From Terrabacter sp. 28 (GTDB taxonomy: Bacteria; Actinomycetota; Actinomycetes; Actinomycetales; Dermatophilaceae): a stretch of 64,000 bases of DNA. A model generated the notes under the pieces. It ran no database searches. It was not told the DNA's origin and saw only the letters and a list, made by a program, of their open reading frames with translations. The position numbers were made by a program, and so were the translations under genes. The stretch covers positions 221,169-285,168 of the forward strand of contig JYOE01000003.1 of the NCBI GenBank assembly GCA_000955875.1, read 5' to 3'. Positions 14,776-25,800 of this stretch are shown piece by piece; positions within the stretch are counted from its first letter, which is position 1; each line of letters starts with the position of its first letter.

Positions 14776-16005
14776 ATGTCCGACCACCGCGACCTCAACC
14801 ACGACCTCGACGTCTACGCCACCGACGCGCTCGCGGGCGCCGGGCTGCCGCTCTGGCGGCCCGCCGGGTCCGTCATCCGCAGCGAGCTCGAACGCCTCGC
14901 CAAGGACCTCGCGCACGCCGACGGCTGCGTCGACGTGCACACCCCGGTGCTCGGCAAGCGTGCCCTCTTCGAGCGGTCCGGTCACTGGTCCAAGTTCGAG
15001 GACGACATGTTCCCCGCCATGCAGCTCGGCGAGGAGGAGGTGGTGCTGCGACCGGCGAACTGCCCGCACCACGCCCTCGTCTACAAGGCGCGCAGCCACT
15101 CCTACCGCGAGCTCCCGGTCCGGTTCAACGAGCTCGCCCCGATGTTCCGGGCCGAACGGTCCGGCGTGCTCTCGGGGCTGACCCGGGTGCGCCAGATCAG
15201 CCTCGACGACACCCACGTCTTCTGCCGGCCCGACCAGACCGGGGCGGAGGTCGCGAGGGGGCTGCGCGCCGCGCTCGAGGCCCAGCGCATCCTGGGCCTG
15301 CCGGTGCACCACGTGCGGCTGTCGCTGCGCGACGACTCCGACGCGTGGCTCGGCAGCCGGGAGCAGTGGGACGTCGTGCAGGGCTCCCTGCGCGAGTCGG
15401 CGCGCGAGGTGCTCGAGGGCTACGACCTGCCGCTCGTCGAGGCGGCCGGCGAGGCGGCGTTCTACGGCCCGAAGGTCGACCTGCAGGTCTTCGACTCCCG
15501 GGGCCACGAGGAGACCATCGCCACCGTCCAGGTCGACTTCAACCAGCCCGAGCGCTTCGACCTGACCTACCACGGCGAGGACGGCGAGCGGCACCGCGTC
15601 GTCATGGTGCACCGCGGCACCGTGGGCTCGATGGAGCGCGTCACCGCGGCCCTGCTCGAACGCTACGAGGGGCGCCTGCCGCTGTGGCTCGCGCCCGTCC
15701 AGGTCGCGGTGCTGCCGGTGTCGGCCGAACAGGACGACGCGGCCCGAGCGCTCGTCGACGCGCTGCGCACCGAAGGCGTACGCGTGGAGCTCGTCTGCGA
15801 CGACTCCCTGGGCTCGCGCATCCGTGAGGCCCGGCGCCGGCGGGTCGCGGTGGTGGCCGTCGTGGGGGCACGGGAGGCGGCCGACGCATCGGCGCAGGTC
15901 ACCGACGTGGCGGCGGGCTTCCGGGACGTCGTCGCGGTCGACCGCCTGGTCGATCGCGTCGTGGCGGCGCGTGACGGACGGTGCGGGCAGGTCGACTGGG
16001 CCTGA
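14776..16005 (+). CDS. Short threonyl-tRNA synthetase paralogue lacking TGS and editing domains
   Basis: This 409-residue class II synthetase consists of only the catalytic core and anticodon-binding domain of ThrRS, against about 640-680 residues for the full enzyme. The zinc ligands that define threonine recognition are kept: Cys96 (RPANCPHHA), His147 (DDTHVFC) and His279 (VMVHRG). Motif 2 is RFNELAPMFRAERSG and motif 3 is GTVGSMERVTAALLER. AGGAG precedes the ATG. Loss of the N-terminal domains removes serine editing. Similar short ThrRS paralogues are known as stress or zinc-starvation back-ups in cyanobacteria and as resistance copies beside ThrRS inhibitor clusters. No biosynthetic cluster is visible here. 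A normal ThrRS is expected elsewhere in the genome. Confidence 0.9.
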   Translation: MSDHRDLNHDLDVYATDALAGAGLPLWRPAGSVIRSELERLAKDLAHADGCVDVHTPVLGKRALFERSGHWSKFEDDMFPAMQLGEEEVVLRPANCPHHALVYKARSHSYRELPVRFNELAPMFRAERSGVLSGLTRVRQISLDDTHVFCRPDQTGAEVARGLRAALEAQRILGLPVHHVRLSLRDDSDAWLGSREQWDVVQGSLRESAREVLEGYDLPLVEAAGEAAFYGPKVDLQVFDSRGHEETIATVQVDFNQPERFDLTYHGEDGERHRVVMVHRGTVGSMERVTAALLERYEGRLPLWLAPVQVAVLPVSAEQDDAARALVDALRTEGVRVELVCDDSLGSRIREARRRRVAVVAVVGAREAADASAQVTDVAAGFRDVVAVDRLVDRVVAARDGRCGQVDWA

Positions 16006-16083
16006 CCCGGTCCGGCATACGGGAGGGGTCTCGGGCGTTGCAGAGGCGTACCACTCACGCCACACGAAGGATGTGACACTGGA

Positions 16084-16788
16084 ATGGTGTTCGGACTCGG
16101 TAGGAAGACCCAGATGCCCGCTCGCGAGGAGGCCCTCCCCGGCCGTGCGGAGCGCCCGTTCCAGGTGAGCCCGACCCACGTCGTGCTCGGCACCCCGCTC
16201 GAGGGGCCGTGGCCGGAGGGGTCGGAGGTGCTCTACGTGGCGATGGGCTGCTTCTGGGGCGTCGAGCGCATCTTCTGGAAGCAGGACGGCGTCGTCTCGA
16301 CCGCCGCCGGCTACATGGGCGGCTACACGCCCAACCCGACCTACGAGGAGACGTGCACGGGACGCACCGGCCACGCCGAGACGGTCCGCGTCGTCTACGA
16401 CCCCGAGAGGACGTCGCCCGAGCTGCTGCTCAAGGCGTTCTGGGAGAACCACGACCCGACGACCGCCAACCGCCAGGGCAACGACATCGGCACCGCCTAC
16501 CGCTCCGCGATCTACTGGACCACCGAGGGCCAGCGGCTCGCCGCGGAGGCCACGCGCGAGGCCTTCCAGAAGGTCCTCGACGACAACGGGTTCGGGCAGA
16601 TCACGACCGAGATCCGCTCGGCGGAGGACGCCGGGCCGTTCTACCTCGCCGAGGACTACCACCAGGGCTACCTGCACAAGAACCCCGGCGGCTACTGCAA
16701 CCACGGGCCCAACGGCCTGACCTGCCCGGTCGGCATCGTGCGCCAGGACCAGCTGCCGTCGCAGCAGGACATCGCCCCACCCGCCTGA
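16084..16788 (+). CDS. msrA: Peptide methionine-S-sulfoxide reductase
   Basis: MsrA reduces methionine-S-sulfoxide in oxidised proteins. The catalytic motif is YVAMGCFWGVERIF with nucleophile Cys56. Substrate-pocket residues lie in GYMGGYTPNPTYEETCTGRTGHAE and ENHDPTTANRQGNDIGTAYR, and resolving cysteines are in the C-terminal GGYCNHGPNGLTCPVG. The 234 residues include about 40 extra at the N-terminus compared with minimal MsrA. No signal peptide is seen, so it is cytosolic. It follows the short ThrRS by 78 bases on the same strand and ends at a strong terminator shared with the convergent RTX gene. Confidence 0.95.
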   Translation: MVFGLGRKTQMPAREEALPGRAERPFQVSPTHVVLGTPLEGPWPEGSEVLYVAMGCFWGVERIFWKQDGVVSTAAGYMGGYTPNPTYEETCTGRTGHAETVRVVYDPERTSPELLLKAFWENHDPTTANRQGNDIGTAYRSAIYWTTEGQRLAAEATREAFQKVLDDNGFGQITTEIRSAEDAGPFYLAEDYHQGYLHKNPGGYCNHGPNGLTCPVGIVRQDQLPSQQDIAPPA

Positions 16789-16838
16789 CGCCCGTCGCCG
16801 GAGCCCCCGGCTCGAGCCGGCTCCCGGCGCCTGCACGA

Positions 16839-16871
16839 GGACGCCCCCACCCGGGTCGGGTGGGGGCGTCC
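16839..16871. terminator. Bidirectional terminator between msrA and the RTX gene
   Basis: A 15-bp perfect stem (16839-16853 with 16857-16871) closes a 3-base loop and is rich in a C5/G5 core. It lies 50 bases after the msrA stop and 16 bases before the stop of the giant convergent gene. Confidence 0.85.
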
Positions 16872-16887
16872 GTGCGGAGGGGATCGG

Positions 16888-19800
16888 TCAGGGAGTGCAG
16901 GCCGTCTCGTCGAAGTGGCCGGGCGTGCCCGGGTAGGCCGAGCCGGCACCGTGCGCCGTCTCGCCCGGGTGGACCATGGCCAGCTCGCGGAAGGCCGAGG
17001 TGCCCGCGGTGGTCACGTCGGTGCCGGGACGACCGGCGCTCGAGGTCCACGCCAGCTGCTGCAGGAAGTCCTGCATCGCCGGCGAGTGCTGCCGCACGTC
17101 GTTGAAGCCGCCGTACGCGCTGTTGCAGTGCGTGAACAGGTTGTACGCGCCGTTCCAGTCGATGAGCCGGTCGCCGGGGTTGGGCCCGTTGGCCGAGACG
17201 TCGCCCTGGAGCACGTCGCGGTCCCAGCCGCCGTAGATCCAGTCGGTGCCCTGGTGGTGGTTGTCGTTCGACGGGTCGGCGTCGGCCAGGCCCGCCATCT
17301 CGAACCACAGGCACGGGTCGACCGTGACCGCGTTCCTGCCGGTGCCCGTCGTCAGCGGCCAGGCGCCGAGCGTGCAGCCGCCGCCCGGGGTGTAGGAGCC
17401 GCGGGGCCGGACATCGAGCAGGTCGGAGCCGAGGACGTCCTGCTTCGACACGTCGGACTCGCCCGCGCCACCGAAGAGGTGGTCGACGAACCGGTCGTCC
17501 GTGCCGCGCGAGCTCGGCGTGAACACCCCGCCCACGAGGCAGTCGGGCGTCGCGGCGTCGAGCCCGGCGTCGCAGCCCTGGCCGCCCCAGAGGACGTCCT
17601 CGCCGTCGCCGCCGAAGAGGTCGTCGCCGCCGCTGTCGCCGTTCGCGACGTCGTCGCCGAAGCCCGCGTGGATCGCGTCGTCGCCGGAGCCACCCCTGAT
17701 GAGGTCTCGCCCACCCTCGTCCATGCCGTTGTGCGGCATCGCCGGGTCCGTCGAGGTCCCGATCCACTGGTCGCCGTCGACGTCGTGCAGCAGGTCGACG
17801 CGCCGGTCGTACGCGCCGCGCGGGAACGCGGTGAACGTCTCCTTGGGCGGGCTGTTGAGCGTCACCGACGCCTGGGCCGGGGTGTCCCCCGGGCTCAGGT
17901 ACTGGTTCACGATGCCGCCCCGGTCGCCGACGATCGCGTCGCCGCCGCTGTCGCCGTCGATGCGGTCGTCGCCGAGCTCGCCGTACAGGTCGTCGTCGCC
18001 GTAGCCGCCGGAGATGGCGTCGCCGCCGTCCTGGCCCCAGATGCCGTCGTTGCCGTCGTCACCCCACAACGTGTCGGCACCGAACGCACCCGCCACCTCG
18101 CACGTCGACTGCGCGGTCGTGCAGAAGCGCGTGCTCGGGCCGGGCAGCGCCGGGTCGTGGGTGCGCGATGCCGTGGCGTCCGACGACACGGCCCCGTCCG
18201 GGTAGCGGTCGGCGTAGACCTTCTCGGTGCGGGCGCCCCCGCCGCCCTGCAGGGTGCGCAGGAGCGAGCCGTTGTCACCGAGGACGACGTCGTCGCCGCC
18301 GTTGCCCTCGACGACGTCCGAGCCGTCACGGAAGCCGGGGGCCGCCGATCCGCCGATGACGTCGTCCTGTCCCGGCACCGAGCTCGTGCCGCGCAGCAGT
18401 GCGGTGGGGCTCGCCGAGCCGGGCCAGGCGGCCGTGACCGCCGCGACGGTCGTGCCGTGCGCCGAAGACTGGCCGAACGGCAGGTCACCGAAGAGCTGGT
18501 CGGCGCCGCCGTTGCCCTCGACGTGGTCTGGCCCGGCGTCACCGGTGACCGCGTCGTTGCCGTCCTGGCCGAGGAGCACGTCGACACCGTCGCCGCCCGA
18601 GAGCCGGTCGAAGCCGTAGTGCACGGCCGAGGGTGTCGTCAGCGGGTTGGCGCCGAGGTCCCACGGCTGGATGACGCGCGGCGTCATGGCCGTGCCGTCG
18701 GCGCTGCCGAGCCGCACGGTGACCGAGCTGGGTGCCTGACCGGCGGCCGGGCGCAGCACCTGGCCGTTGTCGCCGAGCACGACGTCGTCGCCGGGGCCGC
18801 CGAAGACGGCGTCGTCGGTGTCGGGCTGGCCGACCGACGTCGCGCCGGAGGAGGCCCCGCCTGCGGACGGTGTCGAGCTGCCGCCGACGAGGTCGTCGTC
18901 GCCGAGGCCGCCCTCGACCCAGTCGACGTCGGGCCCGCCCTCGACGTAGTCGCCGTCGCTCTCGCCCTTGAGCCGGTCGGTGCCGCTCTGGCCGAGGATC
19001 ACGTCCTGGCCGTCGCCGCCGAAGACCTGGTCGGCGCCGGAGTTGGCGAGGACCGGGCTCGTGCCGAGGTCGAGCAGCGTCACCCGGTGGGTGCGCGAGA
19101 AGCCGCGCATCCTCGTGACCGGGGTGGTGTCGTCCGCGGGGACGCCCGAGACGACGACCGCGTTGTCGCCGGCGACGAGGTCGGGGCCGGCGTCGCCGTG
19201 GAGGACGTCCCCGGCGTCCGGCCGGCCGGTGCCGGCGCCCGCCTGCTGGAACGACCCGCCCACGACCTCGTCCTCGCCCGCGTCGCCGTGGACGACGTCG
19301 GAGCCGTTGTTGCCCTCGAGGTGGTCGGCGTCGTCGCCGCCGTTGACCGCGTCGCCGCCCAGGCCGCCGTATGCCGTGTCGTCGCCGCTGCCTCCGTAGA
19401 CGACGTCGCCGCGGCCGGCCGACGGTGTCAGACCGTCGAGGTCGAACGGGATCGCCTGTGCGTCAGCGGCGCTCGTCGGGTCGTCGACCGTGCCGTTGTC
19501 ACCGACGATGACGTCGTCGCCGGTGTCACCGGAGATCGTGTCCCCGGCGTCGGCCGGTCCGACGTCGGTGCGGCCGGCGGCTCGGGTGCCGCCGTAGAGG
19601 ACGTCGCGGCCCTCGCCACCGCTGATGCGGTCGGAACCGTCGTCGCCCTCGACGACGTCGGTGCCGGCCTGGCCGTAGAGCTGGTCCTGGCCGCCGTTGC
19701 CGAAGACGAGGTCGGCCCCGGCGTCGCCGTAGCCGCGGTCGTCGCCGCTGCCGCCCCAGACGTGGTCGGCGTCGTCGCCGCCGAGCAGCACGTCCGTGCC

Positions 19801-22800
19801 CTCCTGCCCGCAGACGAGGTCGGTTCCACCACCGGCGAGGACGCGGTCGCTCGCGCCGCCCGCCGAGATGGTGTCGACGCCGGCGCCGCCGAGGACCAGG
19901 TCGTTGCCGTCACCACCCGCGCCCGAGGTGCCCTCGGGCACGGGGTCGCTCGTGACGGGGCTGCCGGGTCGGCACGTCTCGTCCTTCGCGGCGTCGAGGG
20001 TGGCTGCATCACGCAGGGTGTCGCCGAAGACCGTCGCCGGTCCGTCGCCACCGATGACGTGGTCGTTGCCCAGGCCGCCGACGAGCGTCTTGCGCGACGA
20101 GGTCTCCCCCGCCGGGACCGGCAGGTGCGACACGACGCGGTAGGCACCGAAGTCGACGCCCTCGACGACGTCGGGACCGCGGGCGTTGCCGGCCGCGTCG
20201 AGACCCCGGGCCCCCACCTGGCTCGGCTCGGCGACAACGTAGTCGTCGCCCGGTCCGCCGAAGAGCGCGTCGGTGCCGTAGCCACCGACGAGCGCGTCGG
20301 GGCCGCCGCCACCGATGACTCGGGCGTGCTCGCCGCTCGTGGAGTGGCTGGTCACGACGTCCTCGACGGCGCTGCCCCAGACCTTGTCGTCGCCGGAACC
20401 GGTCTCGATGATGTTCGGGATCGACGGCTTGCCCGACGGGGTCGTCAGCGTGTCGGCGGTGCCCGGGTCGTCGACACCGAAGGAGCCCTCGGTGGACGCG
20501 TAGACCGTGTCGGGACCGGAGCCACCGGTGAGCGAGTCGCTGCCGAGCCCACCGATGAGGACGTTGCCCTCGGAGCGGGTCGTCGTGCCCGCCGTCGCCC
20601 CGGGCCGGTCGGAGGCGACACCGATCTTGTCGTCGCCCGGGCCCCCGTTGACGCGGTTCTTGCCGAGGCCGACGCTGATGACGTCGGCACCGCCGGCGCC
20701 CTGGGCCCCCTGCGTCGGGTCGGCGTCGAGCTTCGTCCAGTCCACGACGTCGTCGAGCTTCACCGAGGTGATCGAGCCCTTCGCGTTCTCGACGTCGACC
20801 GGGTTGAGCGCGGCCGTGACTGCCAGCGTCTGCTGCGGCAGCGCGCCGTCGCCGGAGACGAGGTCGGCGCCCAGCCCGGTCGTGATGGCGTCGGCTCCGG
20901 CCCCGCCCGCGACACGGGCCACCTTGCCCGCGACGTCAGCCGTGACGATTCGGTCGTCGCCCGCGCCGCCGTCGACCCAGGCGTTGCCCGTGCCGGTCTG
21001 GACCTGGTCCTTGCTGGGAGTCCCGAAGACGATCGCGTCCTTGTCGAAGACCGACAGGTCGGCCTGCGTGGTCGGCGACGACGGGTTCGCGTCCTTCTTG
21101 CCGTCGCCGACGAAGCTGACGACGAGCGGCGTGGCCGAGCCGCGGCCGTCGACGACGACCCGCTTGAGGCCCGCGTCGAGGTACTCGCGCGTCTCACCGA
21201 GCATCTGCACCTTGAACCCGTCGAAGTCGGGGTTCGTGCCGTCGTCGTCGCCGGTCTTCTGCGCGAAGTAGAGCGCGGTCACCTTGACGGTGTCGGACTC
21301 GGTGTCGGCGGTGTTGCCCCACGGGGTGCCGCGGGCCGCGTCGGTGCCGAAGCGCCCGGCGAAGACGACGAGCGTGTCACCACTGGTGCCCCCGAGCCGT
21401 GGCGGTGGTGGCTCACAGTTCGGTTTTGCCGTGAAGTCGAGCAGGGTGATGTCGGCGATGTTGATGGAGAACGACACGCTGAACGGCGAGAACCCGAGCG
21501 TCACGTAGAGCCGTAGGAAGAGACTGAGGCGCCCGGTGGTCGTGAAGAGGCAGAGCGGGTTGTTGGCCGCCGCGTGGAGGAACTCGCTGACCCGGAACTT
21601 GCCGTCGTTGTTGGGGTCGTTCCAGTGGAAGCCGATGGTCAGGTGCAGACCGCCCTCGATGCCGACGGTGATGATGACGGCCGTCACCGCTGCGCCGGCG
21701 GCGATCTCACCGTCGAGCCGCACGACCGGCACGGGCACCCCGCTCCCGTCGGTCGTCTTGAAGTAGAGGCCGTCGAGCAGCTTCACGGCGTCGACGGACG
21801 TGCCCGCCTGGGCCGCCTCCACGGCATACCGGATGCCGGCGGTGTCGAGGCCGGCCATGAAGCGCAGCGTCACCGACGCCGAGCCGGAGAGGGTCACCAT
21901 GACGGGCGGCGGCGCGTAGACCGGGCCGAAGGCCTGGCGCCACGTGAAGCCGAGCGTCAGCGGGCCGCTGTCGAACTCGACGAGCGAGACGTCGCTGCCC
22001 ATGAGCAGGCTGAAGACCGACGCGGGGTCGTCGAGGATCGGGAAGGTGAAGCCGGACTTGTTCGCGCTGCCGGCCGTGCCACCCGAGCCGAACACGTTGC
22101 CCTTGCCTCCCTTGCTGTTGAGGGCGTTCTTCACGTCGTCCTTGCTCGCCGCCGAGGCACCCTTGATCAGGGAGGTCGGCGAGTTCGGCGCGAGGCTGCT
22201 CGTCGGCGAGACGCTCGTCGTCAGGGCCTTGCCGCCGTCGACCAGGAACTTGCCGATCGGGATGAGGCACGTCGGGTCGCCGGGTCCGCCACCGCAGTCG
22301 GGCAGGTTGTTGATGAGCGTGGTGAGGGCCGCGATCCTGTCGACGAAGTCAAGCTTCGGTCCGCCGGCGAGGGTGTTGAACGTCTTGGCGAGGGTGATGA
22401 GGCTGACGTCGCCTCCGCCGGCCATCTTGCTGAGGTCGGACAGCACCGGGATCGGGGCGTAGAGGGTGTCGATGACCGGCTGGAGCGGTCCGGTGACCGA
22501 CTTGACCTTCTTGAGCACCGGGCCGAGGAGGTTCGAGAGGAACCCGCCGGCGTCGATCGCGACGTCCTTGAACTCGATCGTCGGGACGCCCAGGTTCTTG
22601 AGGTCCTTGTTCGAGAACTCCCACCCGAGAACGAAGTTCGCCTGCACTCCGGGCAGCACCGAGTCGACCGAGGCCTTGACGAGCCAGTCGGCCTTGATCT
22701 TCGCGGTCAGCGAGATGCCGAAGAGCGAGGACGCGTCGCCGCGGGCGATGTCGGAGATCGTCAGCACGCTGCCGGCCGTCTCCGTCGTGTCGCGGGACCT

Positions 22801-25800
22801 GAGGTCGACGAGGAAGGCGCCGGCGAAGAGCGGCGCGGAGCCGTTCTTCTTGACGTCGATGTCGAGGAAGGCGAGCTGGGCCTTCATCGTCGCGGGCATG
22901 TCGAAGCGCGCGCCGAGACCGAACTCGGGTGCGGGGGCGCCGTCCTGCCAGCTGTCGTGGGTGTAGATGACGAAGCCGTCGTCGGTGTTGACGCCTGCCT
23001 TGACGTGCAGCTGGATGCCGAGGCCGTAGGTGATGGCGTCGTCGTCGCCGGCCTTGAGCGCGAGACCGGGGATGCCGATGTCGAGCGGCAGCGTCCTGCC
23101 GTCGCCGAGGCAGCCCGAGCCGGGCACGCAGCCGTCGTCGGGCGTCACCGTGCCGGCCTTGACGTCGAAGGCGAGGTTGACCCCGTTGATGCTCGTCGTC
23201 GGGCAGTCGATGAGCATGGGCTTCGTCGTGACGGGCGTGTAGGTCGTTGCCGTGGTGCTGCCGTCGTCGGTGAAGGTCTGCGCGCTGCCCGAGGCCGCGT
23301 CGACGACCTTGACGAGCTCGAACGGGCCACCGTCCTTGCTGCGCAGCACCTTGTACCTCGTCGCGCCGTCGGACTTCGTCCACGACACCTTGATCGAGTT
23401 GCCGCCGCCCGTGCTCGTGAACGCGGTCGTCGTCTCGGCGCTCGGCGGGGAGGCGACGGTGTCGCCGTCGGTGCCCGCGCCGGTGCCCTGGCTGGCGACG
23501 ATCTCGTAGCGCCACTTCGTCGCGCCGGCCGTCGACGGGGTCGCGGCGAGCGTCGGCGCGCCGGTGGGCTCGAGCTTGGCGGTGCACTCGTAGTCGACCG
23601 TCAGGCTCGTCTTCTGCAGCCCGGCCGCGGTGATCGCCTCGGCGAGCTTGGTGTTGACGTAGTCCTTGGCCTCCTTGGGGCTCGCCGGCACGCTGCCGAG
23701 CTTGGCCTTGATCTCGGCGCGCAGGCGCCCGATCGAGTCGGCGCCCTGCTGGAGGTCCTTGCCGACGAAGGGCAGCTTGCCGTCGAACGTCGCGAGGCGC
23801 ATCGACTGCTCGATCTTCTCGAGGTAGCCGTCGAGGCCGGGGCCGATCTGGGTGAAGTCGGCGAACGCGTTCGCGAAGGCGGCCGAGAGGTCTGGCAGCT
23901 CGAAACGCTTCTTCGCGTCGTCCGGTGCCGGGAGGTTGCCGGTCAGGTCGAGCAGGGTCGCGGGGTCGGTCGAGTCCTGCAGGCGCAGGGCGACCGAGCC
24001 GAGCGACGTCGTCGGACCGCCCGACACGGTCGCGTAGAGCGGGATGACCCCGCAGACCATGAGCGGGGTGCTCAGGCCCTCGCCGCAGTCGACCGGGGCG
24101 TTCGAGGCGTTGAAGCCGACGTCGAGCCCGGACAGGAAGGTCGAGAAGCTGACCGGGGTGTCGGCCGCAGCGCCCGTGTCGGACAGCTCGAGGCTGAGGT
24201 TGGCCCGCAGCTTCGCCTGCTTGGCCGGGTCGCCGCCCGGGTCTCCTGCCGAGACCGTCAGCGGGCCGATCGTCCCGGCGGCGCGGCCGGTGAAGGCGGC
24301 GTCGGCGCCGATGCTGACCTTGGAGTCGGCGAGCACCTTGAGCGAGGTGGCGTCGTCCGGGCCCGTGCCCGGTGCGAGCGGCACGACGAGGCCGACCTTG
24401 ACGCCGCCGGTGACGTGGGCGGCCCCTTGCCCCGTGGCAGCGGCCGTGACGAGGGACCTGTCGCCGCCGAGGTCGAGGCGCAGCGGGGTGCTCGCGCGGT
24501 AGTCGCGCTTCCAGTCGAGGTCGAGCACGACGTTCGGGGTGCCGCCGGTGTCGAGGTACCGGAAGTGGAGGGCGCCGGTGCCGAGCCGGTCGTCCAGGAC
24601 CTTGACGAGGTCCTGCATGTTCTGCGGCGGGTGCAGCGAGATGACGTCGAGGGCGTCGTCGAGCGGGGAGCGGAAGGCGTATGCCGTGTCGTCGGCGGGT
24701 TTCTGCGCCCAGTCCTGCGTGAGCGTCACCGTGTCACCGGAGGCAGCGGCCACGACCGCCACCTGGGTGCCGACGACGACGGTGCGCCCGACGAACGACG
24801 CGTCGAACGTGCGCCCCACGTGCTGGAGGGTGTTGGTCCCGTAGTTGACGTCGGAGCCCACCCCGGACGCGTCGCGCCGCATGAGGTCGCGCAACGACGT
24901 GGCCGTGCCGGGGATCTCGCGGCTGTAGATGCCGGTCGCACCGCCGGGCTGCGCGTCGGCGAGCTGCGCCGCCATCGTCTGGAGCGTCTTCAGGACGATG
25001 GCGAACAGCTCGGCCTGGGAGCCCGGCTTGATGTCGAGGGCGAAGATGCGGCTCAGCCGGCTGAGGTCGAGCTGCGGGCCGTCGCTGCCGCTGACCTGGG
25101 TCAGGTCGTTCCAGTGGGCGGCGACGCCGACGTCGGTGCCGGCCGGCAGGAAACCGGCTGCGTCGGGCACCGAGACCTTGAGGTCGGCGGTGGCCCGTAC
25201 GTTCAGGTCGACGTCGAGCAGGTCGCCGGCCTGGCTCGTGCCCGTCGGGGTGTCGGTGACGAGTGTCGCGAAGAGGTCGCGAAGCCGGAGGTCGTGCTGG
25301 GCGTCGCCGGCCTGCCGGAGGCCGATGGAGAGCATGTGCCCCGGGCCCGCGGCCGAGCAGTCGGCCGGCGCGGAGCTGTTGCACACCGACAGGGAGCCCT
25401 TGAGCCGCACCTGGAAGAAGCCGGCGTTGGCGGTGAAGTCGACCGCGGTGTCGACCGGGAAGTCGGCCGTGAGCAGGGGGCTGCCGGTGCGCACCATGAT
25501 GCGGTCGGGTCCGAGTGGCAGCGACGTGACGTTGGTCGAGAACGCGCCGGTCGACTGGACGAACGGGCAGGCCTTCGTGTTGCCCTCGAAGCCGATGCAG
25601 TCGTTGCCCGTCCTCGGGTCCTGGAGGTCGAGCACCAGCGTCAGGTCGGCGGCGAACGACGGCTTGACCGTCGCGAACGTCTGGGCGGAGTTGGCCCGAA
25701 GGATGCCGCGCCGTGGTCCCGTGCCACCCGGCTGGTCGGTCAGCTGGTCGCCGAAGGTAACGGCACCGAGCTGCGCCTCGGGGCCGACGATGACGAACGG

